Source: Bugula neritina
Lineage: Eukaryota > Bryozoa > Gymnolaemata > Cheilostomatida > Bugulidae
DNA length: 64,000 nucleotides
Reading direction: 5' to 3'
Assembly (NCBI GenBank): GCA_964035545.1
Contig: CAXIUT010000103.1
Span: 186,001 to 250,000, forward strand
The notes under the pieces are model-generated. The model was not told the DNA's origin. It saw only the letters and a list, made by a program, of their open reading frames with translations, and did not search any database. The translations under genes were made by a program, and so were the position numbers. This document shows positions 10,937 to 24,327 of the stretch, in pieces (the stretch's first letter is position 1; every line of letters starts with the position of its first letter).

Positions 10937-12275
10937 AAGCTTTATAGTTTACAGGCAGTCGAGATGAGTCATTGCTGAAACCAATTTTTATTAGTAGACT
11001 ATATTGCTCTTCAATCATCAGTTTTCATATTAAAACAGAAAGCTCATCCGCAGCACCATTTCACAGTGTTATATTTTGCTAGAGCAATAACTAATTTTAG
11101 ATGCCTTTGCAAACATATGAGAAATAAATGAGTCATTCTATGAAAAGAGGTGTTTGCAGCAATTGTCCACTTCTGATTTAGACGCGGCATGGAAACTTTT
11201 GTAGTTTTAAATAATATCTCCAATCTCATCACTTGCATGTGTTTAGATACTTGATAAAGTTTTTTATGCAAAATTTGATGCCTGCTTCAATGACACCAGT
11301 GCTTAGTTACTGTGTTAACTGTATTGGCACAATGCCATGAGATATTTGGTAATATTTCGCATCACAACAAACTCTTCAGAAAATGAAGAAAATCAGTCTA
11401 GAAAGTTAATGAAATAAACCTACCAGAGAGAGTAAGCCAGATGTGACAAGTTGATCCAAAACAAGTTGATTAACAGTTGAAGTTGAAGTCTCCATGTAGT
11501 GAACACTTTAGTCCTAATGTCAAATGCAAACGTCTGCTACCAAACTGTGTAGACTTCATGAGCTGGTTAGCTGACAGAACTCATTAAAGTTCTTAACTCT
11601 TGTGTGTATGGTGATGCCCATCTTGAACTAGAGAGGGCTGACTAAAGACTGCTACTTTGTGAAAATTGACAATGCATATTATTATTATTCATTGTTGAGA
11701 TTCACGACTGCCATAAACAATGATAAATTATTCATTGTTGGTACTAGTGAGTAAATTAAAATATAATATAATATTTTCTTGACAGATAAATAATATCGTA
11801 TACAGAATCTAACTTACCATAACTCTAAAGTGCTTCACCTCTTCAAATTTTTCGGCAATGTTATTTCTTTCTAGTTAGAAGTACTAGCTGAATATAGGAC
11901 TATGAAACATAACCCTTCAATTTCATTGCACAAGCACCGGTTGCAAGATAGGTGTGGTGGGAGTTATCTTTCCTAAAATTTCGTTCTTGGCGTTTATACG
12001 AAGCAGACACAGGCTGATATTAGTTTAGTTATTTGAAAGAGTTTTGCTGTCATATTGTCCATCAGCAGGAGCTTGCGCCTTGCAGTTATTATGGAAATAC
12101 CAGTGATGCTGGAAGACCTTGGCATTGTACACCCGCCTTTACTATTGAATTTAGATGTTTTATTTTCCGCTCCCCTCTCCCTCCCCCCTGTCCCCTCTAA
12201 CAACCAGTAATCCTGACTCATGTAAAATGTGTTATTGTTTTAGAGTTGGACCATGGGCCTAGAGTATACGATTTG
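10937..12275. repeat. Repeat unit U9 (A, 1339 bp)
   Basis: Private CACTTCTGATTT and GACAGAACTC. The tail has TTCCGCTCCCC in the C-rich tract. Confidence 0.95.
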
Positions 12276-13614
12276 AAGCTTTATAGTTTACAGGCAGTCG
12301 AGATGAGTCATTGCTGAAACCAATTTTTATTAGTAGACTATATTGCTCTTCAATCATCAGTTTTCATATTAAAACAGAAAGCTCATCCGCAGCACCATTT
12401 CACAGTGTTATATTTTGCTAGAGCAATAACTAATTTTAGATGCCTTTGCAAACATATGAGAAATAAATGAGTCATTCTATGAAAAGAGGTGTTTGCAGCA
12501 ATTGTCCACTTTTGATTTAGACGCGGCATGGAAACTTTTGTAGTTTTAAATAATATCTCCAATCTCATCACTTGCATGTGTTTAGATACTTGATAAAGTT
12601 TTTTATGCAAAATTTGATGCCTGCTTCAATGACACCAGTGCTTAATTACTGTGTTAACTGTATTGGCACAATGCCATGAGATATTTGGTAATATTTCGCA
12701 TCACAACAAACTCTTCAGAAAATGAAGAAAATCAGTCTAGAAAGTTAATGAAATAAACCTACCAGAGAGAGTAAGCCAGATGTGACAAGTTGATCCAAAA
12801 CAAGTTGATTAACAGTTGAAGTTGAAGTCTCCATGTAGTGAACACTTTAGTCCTAATGTCAAATGCAAACGTCTGCTACCAAACTGTGTAGACTTCATGA
12901 GCTGGTTAGCTGACAGGACTCATTAAAGTTCTTAACTCTTGTGTGTATGGTGATGCCCATCTTGAACTAGAGAGGGCTGCCTAAAGACTGCTACTTTGTG
13001 AAAATTGACAATGCATATTATTATTATTCATTGTTGAGATTCACGACTGCCATAAACAATGATAAATTATTCATTGTTGGTACTAGTGAGTAAATTAAAA
13101 TATAATATAATATTTTCTTGACAGATAAATAATATCGTATACAGAATCTAACTTACCATAACTCTACAGTGCTTCACCTCTTCAAATTTTTCGGCAATGT
13201 TATTTCTTTCTAGTTAGAAGTACTAGCTGAATATAGGACTATGAAACATAACCCTTCAATTTCATTGCACAAGCACCGGTTGCAAGATAGGTGTGGTGGG
13301 AGTTATCTTTCCTAAAATTTCGTTCTTGGCGTTTATACGAAGCAGACACAGGCTGATATTAGTTTAGTTATTTGAAAGAGTTTTGCTGTCATATTGTCCA
13401 TCAGCAGGAGCTTGCGCCTTGCAGTTATTATGGAAATACCAGTGATGCTGGAAGACCTTGGCATTGTACACCCGCCTTTACTATTGAATTTAGATGTTTT
13501 ATTTTCCCCTCCCCTCTCCCTCCCCCCTGTCCCCTCTCACAACCAGTAATCCTGACTCATGTAAAATGTGTTATTGTTTCAGAGTTGGACCATGGGCCTA
13601 CAGTATACGATTTG
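12276..13614. repeat. Repeat unit U10 (A, 1339 bp)
   Basis: Private GGCTGCCTAAAG. A single A-to-C change in CCCCTCTCACAACC removes a stop codon and opens a longer plus-strand frame at 13372-13656. Confidence 0.95.
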
Positions 13615-13656
13615 AAGCTTCATAGTTTACAGGCAGTCGAGATGAGTCATTGCTGA
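13372..13656 (+). other. Single-copy 94-codon frame in U10/U11
   Basis: Only in this copy does TAACAACC become TCACAACC, joining two shorter frames across the C-rich tract into 94 codons (MKEFCCHIVH... ending LHSLQAVEMSHC). The proline-rich middle is a translation of the pyrimidine tract. A single private substitution with no copies elsewhere in the window indicates chance, not a gene. Confidence 0.75.
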
Positions 13657-14953
13657 AACCAATTTTTATTAGTAGACTATATTGCTCTTCAATCATCAGT
13701 TTTCATATTAAAACAGAAAGCTCATCTGCAGCACCATTTCACAGTGTTATTTTTTGCTAGAGCAATAACTAATTTCAGATGCCTTTGCAAACATATGAGA
13801 AATAAATGAGTCATTCTATGAAAAGAGGTGTTTGCAGCAATTGTCCACTTTTGATTTAGACGCGGCATGGAAACTTTTGTAGTTTTAAATAATATCTCCA
13901 ATCTCATCACTTGCATGTGTTTAGATACTTGATAAAGTTTTTTATGCAAAATTTGATGCCTGCTTCAATGACACCAGTGCTTAATTACTGTGTTAACTGT
14001 ATTGGCACAATGCCATGAGATATTTGGTAATATTTCGCATCACAACAAACTCTTCAGAAAATGAAGAAAATCAGTCTAGAAAGTTAATGAAATAAACCTA
14101 CCAGAGAGAGTAAGCCAGATGTGACAAGTTGATCCAAAACAAGTTGATTAACAGTTGAAGTTGAAGTCTCCATGTAGTGAACACTTTAGTCCTAATGTCA
14201 AATGCAAACGTCTGCTACCAAACTGTGTAGACTTCATGAGCTGGTTAGCTGACAGGACTCATTAAAGTTCTTAACTCTTGTGTGTATGGTGATGCCCATC
14301 TTGAACTAGAGAGGGCTGACTAAAGACTGCTACTTTGTGAAAATTGACAATGCATATTATTATTATTCATTGTTGAGATTCACGACTGCCATAAACAATG
14401 ATAAATTATTCATTGTTGGTACTAGTGAGTAAATTAAAATATAATATAATATTTTCTTGACAGATAAATAATATCGTATACAGAATCTAACTTACCATAA
14501 CTCTACAGTGCTTCACCTCTTCAAATTTTTCGGCAATGTTATTTCTTTCTAGTTAGAAGTACTAGCTGAATATAGGACTATGAAACATAACCCTTCAATT
14601 TCATTGCACCAGCACCGTTCTCAAGAAAGGTGTGGTGGGAGTTATCTTTCCTAAAATTTTGTTCCTGGCGTTTATACGAAGCAGACACAGGCTAATATTA
14701 GTTTAGTTATTTGAAAGAGTTTTGCAGTCATATTGTCCATCAGCAGGAGCTGACGCCTTGCAGTTATTATGGAAATACCAGTGATGCTGGAAGACCTTTG
14801 CATTGTACACCCGCCTTTACTATCGAATTTAGATGTTTTATTTTCCCCTCCCCTCTCCCTCCCCCCTGTCCCCTCTAACAACCAGTAATCCTGACTCATG
14901 TAAAATGTGTTATTGTTTTAGAGTTGGACCATGGGCCTAGAGTATACGATTTG
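13615..14953. repeat. Repeat unit U11 (A, 1339 bp)
   Basis: Its start is of the U2/U4 type (CATCTGCAGC, GTTATTTTTTGCTAG) and its tail of the U6/U8 type (CACCGTTCTCAAGAAAGG), so it is a within-A mosaic. Confidence 0.95.
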
Positions 14954-16292
14954 AAGCTTTATAGTTTACAGGCAGTCGAGATGAGTCATTGCTGAAACCA
15001 ATTTTTATTAGTAGACTATATTGCTCTTCAATCATCAGTTTTCATATTAAAACAGAAAGCTCATCCGCAGCACCATTTCACAGTGTTATATTTTGCTAGA
15101 GCAATAACTAATTTTAGATGCCTTTGCAAACATATGAGAAATAAATGAGTCATTCTATGAAAAGAGGTGTTTGCAGCAATTGTCCACTTTTGATTTAGAC
15201 GCGGCATGGAAACTTTTGTAGTTTTAAATAATATCTCCAATCTCATCACTTGCATGTGTTTAGATACTTGATAAAGTTTTTTATGCAAAATTTGATGCCT
15301 GCTTCAATGACACCAGTGCTTAGTTACTGTGTTAACTGTATTGGCACAATGCCATGAGATATTTGGTAATATTTCGCATCACAACAAACTCTTCAGAAAA
15401 TGAAGAAAATCAGTCTAGAAAGTTAATGAAATAAACCTACCAGAGAGAGTAAGCCAGATGTGACAAGTTGATCCAAAACAAGTTGATTAACAGTTGAAGT
15501 TGAAGTCTCCATGTAGTGAACACTTTAGTCCTAATGTCAAATGCAAACGTCTGCTACCAAACTGTGTAGACTTCATGAGCTGGTTAGCTGACAGGACTCA
15601 TTAAAGTTCTTAACTCTTGTGTGTATGGTGATGCCCATCTTGAACTAGAGAGGGCTGACTAAAGACTGCTACTTTGTGAAAATTGACAATGCATATTATT
15701 ATTATTCATTGTTGAGATTCACGACTGCCATAAACAATGATAAATTATTCATTGTTGGTACTAGTGAGTAAATTAAAATATAATATAATATTTTCTTGAC
15801 AGATAAATAATATCGTATACAGAATCTAACTTACCATAACTCTAAAGTGCTTCACCTCTTCAAATTTTTCGGCAATGTTATTTCTTTCTAGTTAGAAGTA
15901 CTAGCTGAATATAGGACTATGAAACATAACCCTTCAATTTCATTGCACCAGCACCGTTCTCAAGAAAGGTGTGGTGGGAGTTATCTTTCCTAAAATTTTG
16001 TTCCTGGCGTTTATACGAAGCAGACACAGGCTAATATTAGTTTAGTTATTTGAAAGAGTTTTGCTGTCATATTGTCCATCAGCAGGAGCTGACGCCTTGC
16101 AGTTATTATGGAAATACCAGTGATGCTGGAAGACCTTTGCATTGTACACCCGCCTTTACTATCGAATTTAGATGTTTTATTTTCCCCTCCCCTCTCCCTC
16201 CCCCCTGTCCCCTCTAACAACCAGTAATCCTGACTCATGTAAAATGTGTTATTGTTTTAGAGTTGGACCATGGGCCTAGAGTATACGATTTG
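14954..16292. repeat. Repeat unit U12 (A, 1339 bp)
   Basis: Start of the U5/U7 type, tail with CACCGTTCTCAAGAAAGG. With U11 it breaks the simple two-unit alternation. Confidence 0.95.
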
Positions 16293-17631
16293 AAGCTTTA
16301 TAGTTTACAGGCAGTCGAGATGAGTCATTGCTGAAACCAATTTTTATTAGTAGACTATATTGCTCTTCAATCATCAGTTTTCATATTAAAACAGAAAGCT
16401 CAACCGCAGCACCATTTCACAGTGTTATATTTTGCTAGAGCAATAACTAATTTTAGATGCCTTTGCAAACATATGAGAAATAAATGAGTCATTCTATGAA
16501 AAGAGGTGTTTGCAGCAATTGTCCACTTATGATTTAGACGCGGCATGGAAACTTTTGTAGTTTTAAATAATATCTCCAAACTCATCACTTGCATGTGTTT
16601 AGATACTTGATAAAGTTTTGTATGCAAATTTTTATGCCTGCTTCAATGACACCAGTGCTTAATTACTGTGTTAACTGTATTGGCACAATGCCATGAGATA
16701 TTTGGTAATATTTCACATCACAACAAACTCTTCAGAAAATGAAGAAAATCAGTCTAGAAAGTTAATGAAATAAACCTACCAGAGAGAATAAGCCAGATGT
16801 GACAAGTAGATCCAAAACAAGTTGATTAACAGTTGAAGTTGAAATCTCCATGTAGTGAACACTTTAGTCCTAATGTCAAATGCAAACGTCTGCAACCAAA
16901 CTGTGTAGACTTCATGAGCTGGTTAGCTGACAGGACTCATTAAAGTTCTTAACTCTTGCGTGTATGGTGATGCCCATCTTGAACTAGAGAGGGCTGACTA
17001 AAGACTGCTACTTTGTGAAAATTGACAATGCATATTATTATTATTCATTGTTGAGATTCACGACTGCCATAAACAATGATAAATTATTCATTGTTGGTAC
17101 TAGTGAGTAAATTAAAATATAATATAATATTTTGTTGACAGATAAATAATATCGTATACAGAATCTAACTTACCATAACTCTACAGTGCTTCACCTCTTC
17201 AAATTTTTCGGCAATGTTATTTCTTTCTAGTTAGAAGTACTAGCTGAATATAGGACTATGAAACATAACCCTTCAATTTCATTGCACAAGCACCGGTTGC
17301 AAGATAGGTGTGGTGGGAGTTATCTTTCCTAAAATTTCGTTCTTGGCGTTTATACGAAGCAGACACAGGCTGATATTAGTTTAGTTATTTGAAAGAGTTT
17401 TGCTGTCATATTGTCCATCAGCAGGAGCTTGCGCCTTGCAGTTATTATGGAAATACCAGTGATGCTGGAAGACCTTGGCATTGTACACCTGCCTTTACTA
17501 TTGAATTTAGATGTTTTATTTTCCCCTCCCCTCTCCCTCCCCCCTGTCCCCTCTAACAACCAGTAATCCTGACTCATGTAAAATGTGTTATTGTTTCAGA
17601 GTTGGACCATGGGCCTACAGTATACGATTTG
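16293..17631. repeat. Repeat unit U13 (A, 1339 bp, with B/C-like alleles)
   Basis: Unusually rich in private changes: CTCAACCGC, CACTTATGATTT, GTTTTGTATGCAAATTTTTATGCC, TTTCACATCAC, TTTTGTTGACAG. It also carries AAGTAGATCC, TTGAAATCTCC and TGCAACCAAAC, states otherwise typical of B/C copies. Confidence 0.94.
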
Positions 17632-18970
17632 AAGCTTCATAGTTTACAGGCAGTCGAGATGAGTCATTGCTGAAACCAATTTTTATTAGTAGACTATATT
17701 GCTCTTCAATCATCAGTTTTCATATTAAAACAGAAAGCTCATCCGCAGCACCATTTCACAGTGTTATATTTTGCTAGAGCAACAACTAATTTCAGATGCC
17801 TTTGCAAACATATGAGAAATAAATGAGTCATTCTATGAAAAGAGGTGTTTGCAGCAATTGTCCACTTTTGATTTAGACGCGGCATAGAAACTTTTGTAGT
17901 TTTAAATAATATCTCCAATCTCATCACTTGCATGTGTTTAGATACTTGATAAAGTTTTTTATGCAAAATTTGATGCCTGCTTCAATGACACCAGTGCTTA
18001 ATTACTGTGTTAACTGTATTGGCACAATGCCCTGAGATATTTGGTAATATTTCGCATCACAACAAACTCTTCAGAAAATGAAGAAAATCAGTCTAGAAAG
18101 TTAATGAAATGAACCTACCAGAGAGAGTAAGCCAGATGTGACAAGTTGATCCAAAACAAGTTGATTAACAGTTGAAGTTGAAGTCTCCATGTAGTGAACA
18201 CTTTAGTCCTAATGTCAAATGCAAACGTCTGCTACCAAACTGTGTAGACTTCATGAGCTGGTTAGCTGACAGGACTCATTAAAGTTCTTAACTCTTGTGT
18301 GTATGGTGATGCCCATCTTGAACTAGAGAGGGCTGACTAAAGACTGCTACTTTGTGAAAATTGACAATGCATATTATTATTATTCATTGTTGAGATTCAC
18401 GACTGCCATAAACAATGATAAATTATTCATTGTTGGTACTAGTGAGTAAATTAAAATATAATATAATATTTTCTTGACAGATAAATAATATCGTATACAG
18501 AATCTAACTTACCATAACTCTAAAGTGCTTCACCTCTTCAAATTTTTCGGCAATGTTTTTTCTTTCTAGTTAGAAGTACTAGCTGAATATAGGACTATGA
18601 AACATAACCCTTCAATTTCATTGCACAAGCACCGGTTGCAAGATAGGTGTGGTGGGAGTTATCTTTCCTAAAATTTCGTTCTTGGCGTTTATACGAAGCA
18701 GACACAGGCTAATATTAGTTTAGTTATTTGAAAGAGTTTTGCTGTCATATTGTCCATCAGCAGGAGCATGCGCCTTGCAGCTATTATGGAAATACCAGTG
18801 ATGCTGGAAGACCTTGGCATTGTACACCTGCCTTTACTATTGAATTTAGATGTTTTATTTTCCCCTCCCCTCTCCCTCCCCCCTGTCCCCTCTAACAACC
18901 AGTAATCCTGACTCATGTAAAATGTGTTATTGTTTCAGAGTTGGACCATGGGCCTACAGTATACGATTTG
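17632..18970. repeat. Repeat unit U14 (A, 1339 bp)
   Basis: GAGCAACAAC (shared with U16), GCCCTGAGAT, GAAATGAACC and GCAGCTATTATGG. The acceptor-like tract is AATGTTTTTTCTTTCTAG, with a longer T run. Confidence 0.95.
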
Positions 18971-20309
18971 AAGCTTCATAGTTTACAGGCAGTCGAGATG
19001 AGTCATTGCTGAAACCAATTTTTATTAGTAGACTATATTGCTCTTCAATCATCAGTTTTCCTATTGAAACAGAAAGCTCATCCGCAGCACCATTTCACAG
19101 TGTTATATTTTGCTAGAGCAATAACTAATTTTAGATGCCTTTGCAAACATATGAGAAATGAATGAGTCATTCTATGAAAAGAGGTGTTTGCAGCAATTGT
19201 CCACTTTTGATTTAGACGCGGCATGGAAACTTTTGTAGTTTTAAATAATATCTCCAATCTCATCACTTGCATGTGTTTAGATACTTGATAAAGTTTTTTA
19301 TGCAAAATTTGATGCCTGCTTCAATGACACCAGTGCTTAATTACTGTGTTAAGTGTATTGGCACGATGCCATGAGATATTTGGTAATATTTCGCATCACA
19401 ACAAACTCTTCAGAAAATTAAGAAAATCAGTCTAGAAAGTTAATGAATTAAACCTACCAGAGAGAATAAGCCAGATGTGACAAGTTGATCCAAAACAAGT
19501 TGATTAACAGTTGAAGTTGAAGTCTCCATGTAGTGAACACTTTAGTCCTAATGTCAAATGCAAACGTCTGCAACCAAACTGTGTAGACTTCATGAGCTGG
19601 TTAGCTGACAGGATTCATTAAAGTTCTCAACTCTTGTGTGTATGGTGATGCCCATCTTGAACTAGAGAGGGCTGACTGAAGACTGCTACTTTGTGAAAAT
19701 TGACAATGCATATTATTATTATTCATTGTTGAGATTCACGACTGCCATAAACAATGATAAAATATCCATTGTTGGTACTAGTGAGTAGAATAAAATATAA
19801 TATAATATTTTCTTGACAGATTAATAATATCGTATACAGAATCTAACTTACCATAACTCTAAAGTGCTTCACCTCTTCAAATTTTTCGGCAATGTTATTT
19901 CTTTCTAGTTAGAAGTACTAGCTGAATATAGGACTATGAAACATAACCCTTCAATTTCATTGCACCAGCACCGGTTGCAAGATAGGTGTCGTGGGAGTTA
20001 TCTTTCCTAAAATTTCGTTCTTGGCGTTTATACGAAGCAGACACAGGCTAATATTAGTTTAGTTATTTGAAAGAGTTTTGCTGTCATATTGTCCATCAGC
20101 AGGAGCATGCGCCTTGCAGTTATTATGGAAATACCAGTGATGCTGGAAGACCTTTGCATTGTACACCCGCCTTTACTATTGAACTTAGATGTTTTATTTT
20201 CCCCTCCCCTCTCCCTCCCCCCTGTCCCCTCTAACAACCAGTAATCCTGACTCATGTAAAATGTGTTATTGTTTTAGAGTTGGACCATGGGCCTACAGTA
20301 TACGATTTG
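18971..20309. repeat. Repeat unit U15 (A, 1339 bp)
   Basis: Both AATAAA hexamers are lost here (AATGAA near 19158 and AATTAA near 19447). Also TTAAGTGTA, CACGATGCC, AGTTCTCAAC and a changed hairpin arm (ATATCCATTGTTG). Its start is shared with U17. Confidence 0.94.
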
Positions 20310-21648
20310 AAGCTTCATAGTTTACAGGCAGTCGAGATGAGTCATTGCTGAAACCAATTTTTATTAGTAGACTATATTGCTCTTCAATCATCAGTTTTCA
20401 TATTAAAACAGAAAGCTCATCCGCAGCACCATTTCACAGTGTTATATTTTGCTAGAGCAACAACTAATTTTAGATGCCTTTGCAAACATATGAGAAATAA
20501 ATGAGTCATTCTATGAAAAGAGGTGTTTGCAGCAATTGTCCACTTTTGATTTAGACGCGGCATAGAAACTTTTGTAGTTTTAAATAATATCTCCAATCTC
20601 ATCACTTGCATGTGTTTAGATACTTGATAAAGTTTTTTATGCAAAATTTGATGCCTGCTTCAATGACACCAGTGCTTAATTACTGTGTTAACTGTATTGG
20701 CACAATGCCATGAGATATTTGGTAATATTTCGCATCACAACAAACTCTTCAGAAAATGAAGAAAATCAGTCTAGAAAGTTAATGAAATAAACCTATCAGA
20801 GAGAGTAAGCCAGATGTGACAAGTTGATCCAAAACAAGTTGATTAACAGTTGAAGTTGAAGTCTCCATGTAGTGAACACTTTAGTCCTAATGTCAAATGC
20901 AAACGTCTGCTACCAAACTGTGTAGACTTCATGAGCTGGTTAGCTGACAGGACTCATTAAAGTTTTTAACTCTTGTGTGTATGGTGATGCCCATCTTGAA
21001 CTAGAGAGGGCTGACTGAAGACTGCTACTTTGTGAAAATTGACAATGCATATTATTATTATTCATTGTTGAGATTCACGACTGCCATAAACAATGATAAA
21101 TTATTCATTGTTGGTACTAGTGAGTAAAGTAAAATATAATATAATATTTTCTTGACAGATAAATAATATCGTATACAGAATCTAACTTACCATAACTCTA
21201 CAGTGCTTCACCTCTTCAAATTTTTCGGCAATGTTTTTTCTTTCTAGTTAGAAGTACTAGCTGAATATAGGACTATGAAACATAACCCTTCAATTTCATT
21301 GCACAAGCACCGGTTGCAAGATAGGTGTGGTGGGAGTTATCTTTCCTAAAATTTCGTTCTTGGCAATTATACGAAGCAGACACAGGCTGATATTAGTTTA
21401 GTTATTTGAAAGAGTTTTGCTGTCATATTGTCCATCAGCAGGAGCTTGCGCCTTGCAGTTATTATGGAAATACCAGTGATGCTGGAAGACCTTGGCATTG
21501 TACACCTGCCTTTACTATTGAATTTAGATGTTTTATTTTCCCCTCCCCTCTCCCTCCCCCCTGTCCCCTCTAACAACCAGTAATCCTGACTCATGTAAAA
21601 TGTGTTATTGTTTCAGAGTTGGACCATGGGCCTACAGTATACGATTTG
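20310..21648. repeat. Repeat unit U16 (A, 1339 bp)
   Basis: Pairs with U14 (GAGCAACAAC). Private CTATCAGAGAG, AAAGTTTTTAAC and GGCAATTATACG. Confidence 0.95.
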
Positions 21649-22987
21649 AAGCTTCATAGTTTACAGGCAGTCGAGATGAGTCATTGCTGAAACCAATTTT
21701 TATTAGTAGACTATATTGCTCTTCAATCATCAGTTTTCCTATTAAAACAGAAAGCTCATCCGCAGCACCATTTCACAGTGTTATATTTTGCTAGAGCAAT
21801 AACTAATTTTAGATGCCTTTGCAAACATATGAGAAATGAATGAGTCATTCTATGAAAAGAGGTGTTTGCAGCAATTGTCCACTTTTGATTTAGACGCGGC
21901 ATGGAAACTTTTGTAGTTTTAAATAATATCTCCAATCTCATCACTTGCATGTGTTTAGATACTTGATAAAGTTTTTTATGCAAAATTTGATGCCTGCTTC
22001 AATGACACCAGTGCTTAATTACTGTGTTAAGTGTATTGGCACGATGCCATGAGATATTTGGTAATATTTCGCATCACAACAAACTCTTCAGAAAATTAAG
22101 AAAATCAGTCTAGAAAGTTAATGAATTAAACCTACCAGAGAGAATAAGCCAGATGTGACAAGTTGATCCAAAACAAGTTGATTAACAGTTGAAGTTGAAG
22201 TCTCCATGTAGTGAACACTTTAGTCCTGATGTCAAATGCAAACGTCTGCAACCAAACTGTGTAGACTTCATAAGCTGGTTAGCTGACAGGACTCATTAAA
22301 GTTCTTAACTCTTGTGTGTATGGTGATGCCCATCTTGAACTAGAGAGGGCTGACTGAAGACTGCTACTTTGTGAAAATTGACAATGCATATTATTATTAT
22401 TCATTGTTGAGATTCACGACTGCCATAAACAATGATAAATTATTCATTGTTGGTACTAGTGAGTAAATTAAAATATAATATAATATTTTCTTGACAGATA
22501 AATAATATCGTATACAGAATCTAACTTACCATAACTCTACAGTGCTTCACCTCTTCAAATTTTTCGGCAATGTTATTTCTTTCTAGTTAGAAGTACTAGC
22601 TGAATATATGACTATGAAACATAACCCTTCAGTTTCATTGCACCAGCACCGGTTGCAAGATAGGTGTGGTGGGAGTTATCTTTCCTAAAATTTCGTTCTT
22701 GGCGTTTATACGAAGCAGACACAGGCTAATATTAGTTTAGTTATTTGAAAGAGTTTTGCTGTCATATTGTCCATCAGCAGGAGCTTGCGCCTTGCAGTTA
22801 TTATGGAAATACCAGTGATGCTGGAAGACCTTTGCATTGTACACCCGCCTTTACTATTGAATTTAGATGTTTTATTTTCCCCTCCCCTCTCCCTCCCCCC
22901 TGTCCCCTCTAACAACCAGTAATCCTGACTCATGTAAAATGTGTTATTGTTTTAGAGTTGGACCATGGGCCTACAGTATACGATTTG
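21649..22987. repeat. Repeat unit U17 (A, 1339 bp)
   Basis: Start like U15 (TTTTCCTATTAAAAC, GAAATGAATGAG, TTAAGTGTATT). The tail has GAATATATGAC and CTTCAGTTTCATTG, shared with U19 and U22. It joins the dimeric zone to the U18-U23 trimer zone. Confidence 0.95.
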
Positions 22988-24327
22988 AAGCTTTATAGTT
23001 TACAGGCAGTCGAGATGAGTCATTGCTGAAACCAATTTTTTATTAGTAGACTATATTGCTCTTCAATCATCAGTTTTCATATTAAAACAGAAAGCTCATC
23101 CGCAGCACCATTTCACAGTGTTATATTTTGCTAGAGCAATAACTAATTTTAGATGCCTTTGCAAACATATGAGAAATAAATGAGTCATTCTATGAAAAGA
23201 GGTGTTTGCAGCAATTGTCCACTTTTGATTTAGACGCGGCATGGAAACTTTTGTAGTTTTAAATAATATCTCCAAACTCATCACTTGCATGTGTTTAGAT
23301 ACTTGATAAAGTTTTTTATGCAAAATTTGATGCCTGCTTCAAAGACACCAGTGCTTAATTACTGTGTTAACTGTATTGGCACGTTGCCATGAGATATTTG
23401 GTAATATTTCGCATTTCAACAAACTCCTCAGAAAATTAAGAAAATCAGTCTAGAAAGTTAATGAAATAAACCTACCAGAGAGAATAAGCCAGATGTGACA
23501 AGTTGATCCAAAACAAGTTGATTAACAGTTGAAGTTGAAGTCTCCATGTAGTGAACACTTTAGTCCTGATGTCAAATGCAAACGTCTGCAACCAAACTGT
23601 GTAGACTTCATAAGCTGGTTAGCTGACAGGACTCATTAAAGTTCTTAACTCTTGTGTGTATGGTGATGCCCATCTTGAACTAGAGAGGGCTGACTGAAGA
23701 CTGCTACTTTGTGAAAATTGACAATGCATATTATTATTATTCATTGTTGAGATTCACGACTGCCATAAACAATGATAAATTATTCATTGTTGGTACTAGT
23801 GAGTAAATTAAAATATAATATAATATTTTTTTGACAGATAAATAATATCGTATACAGAATCTAACTTACCATAACTCTACAGTGCTTCACCTCTTCAAAT
23901 TTTTCGGCAATGTTTTTTCTTTCTAGTTAGAAGTACTAGCTGAATATAGGACTATGAAACATAACCCTTCAATTTCATTGCACCAGCACCGGTTGCAAGA
24001 TAGGTGTGGTGGGAGTTATCTTTCCTAAAATTTCGTTCTTGGCGTTTATACGAAGCAGACACAGGCTAATATTAGTTTAGTTATTTGAAAGAGTTTTGCT
24101 GTCATATTGTCCATCAGCAGGAGCTTGCGCCTTGCAGTTATTATGGAAATACCAGTGATGCTGGAAGATCTTTGCATTGTACACCCGCCTTTACTATTGA
24201 ATTTAGATGTTTTATTTTCCCCTCCCCTCTCCCTCCCCCCTGTCCCCTCTAACAACCAGTAATCCTGACTCATGTAAAATGTGTTATTGTTTCAGAGTTG
24301 GACCATGGGCCTACAGTATACGATTTG
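22988..24327. repeat. Repeat unit U18 (A, 1340 bp)
   Basis: Has the extra T (CCAATTTTTTATTAG), TTCAAAGACACC, CACGTTGCC, GCATTTCAAC, TATTTTTTTGACAG and a BglII-type AGATCT in its tail. First member of the trimer repeated as U21-U23. Confidence 0.95.

Larger units (their letters stand above)
5581..14953. repeat. Alternating (dimer-like) zone U5-U11
   Basis: Tails alternate between two forms. U5, U7 and U9 have TTGCGCC and GACCTTGGC; U6 and U8 have GCTGACGCC, GACCTTTGC and the CACCGTTCTCAAGAAAGG patch. U10 and U11-U12 break the alternation by repeating a form twice, as expected after an odd-unit crossover. Confidence 0.75.

Noticed and set aside
13600-13656. Weak likeness of GPTVYDLKLH to the PRLYGFKIH end of casein kinase 2 beta, which would suggest a Stellate-like array
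   Set aside because: Only about four identities in nine residues, and none of the family's zinc-binding cysteines or other conserved segments appears upstream in any frame.
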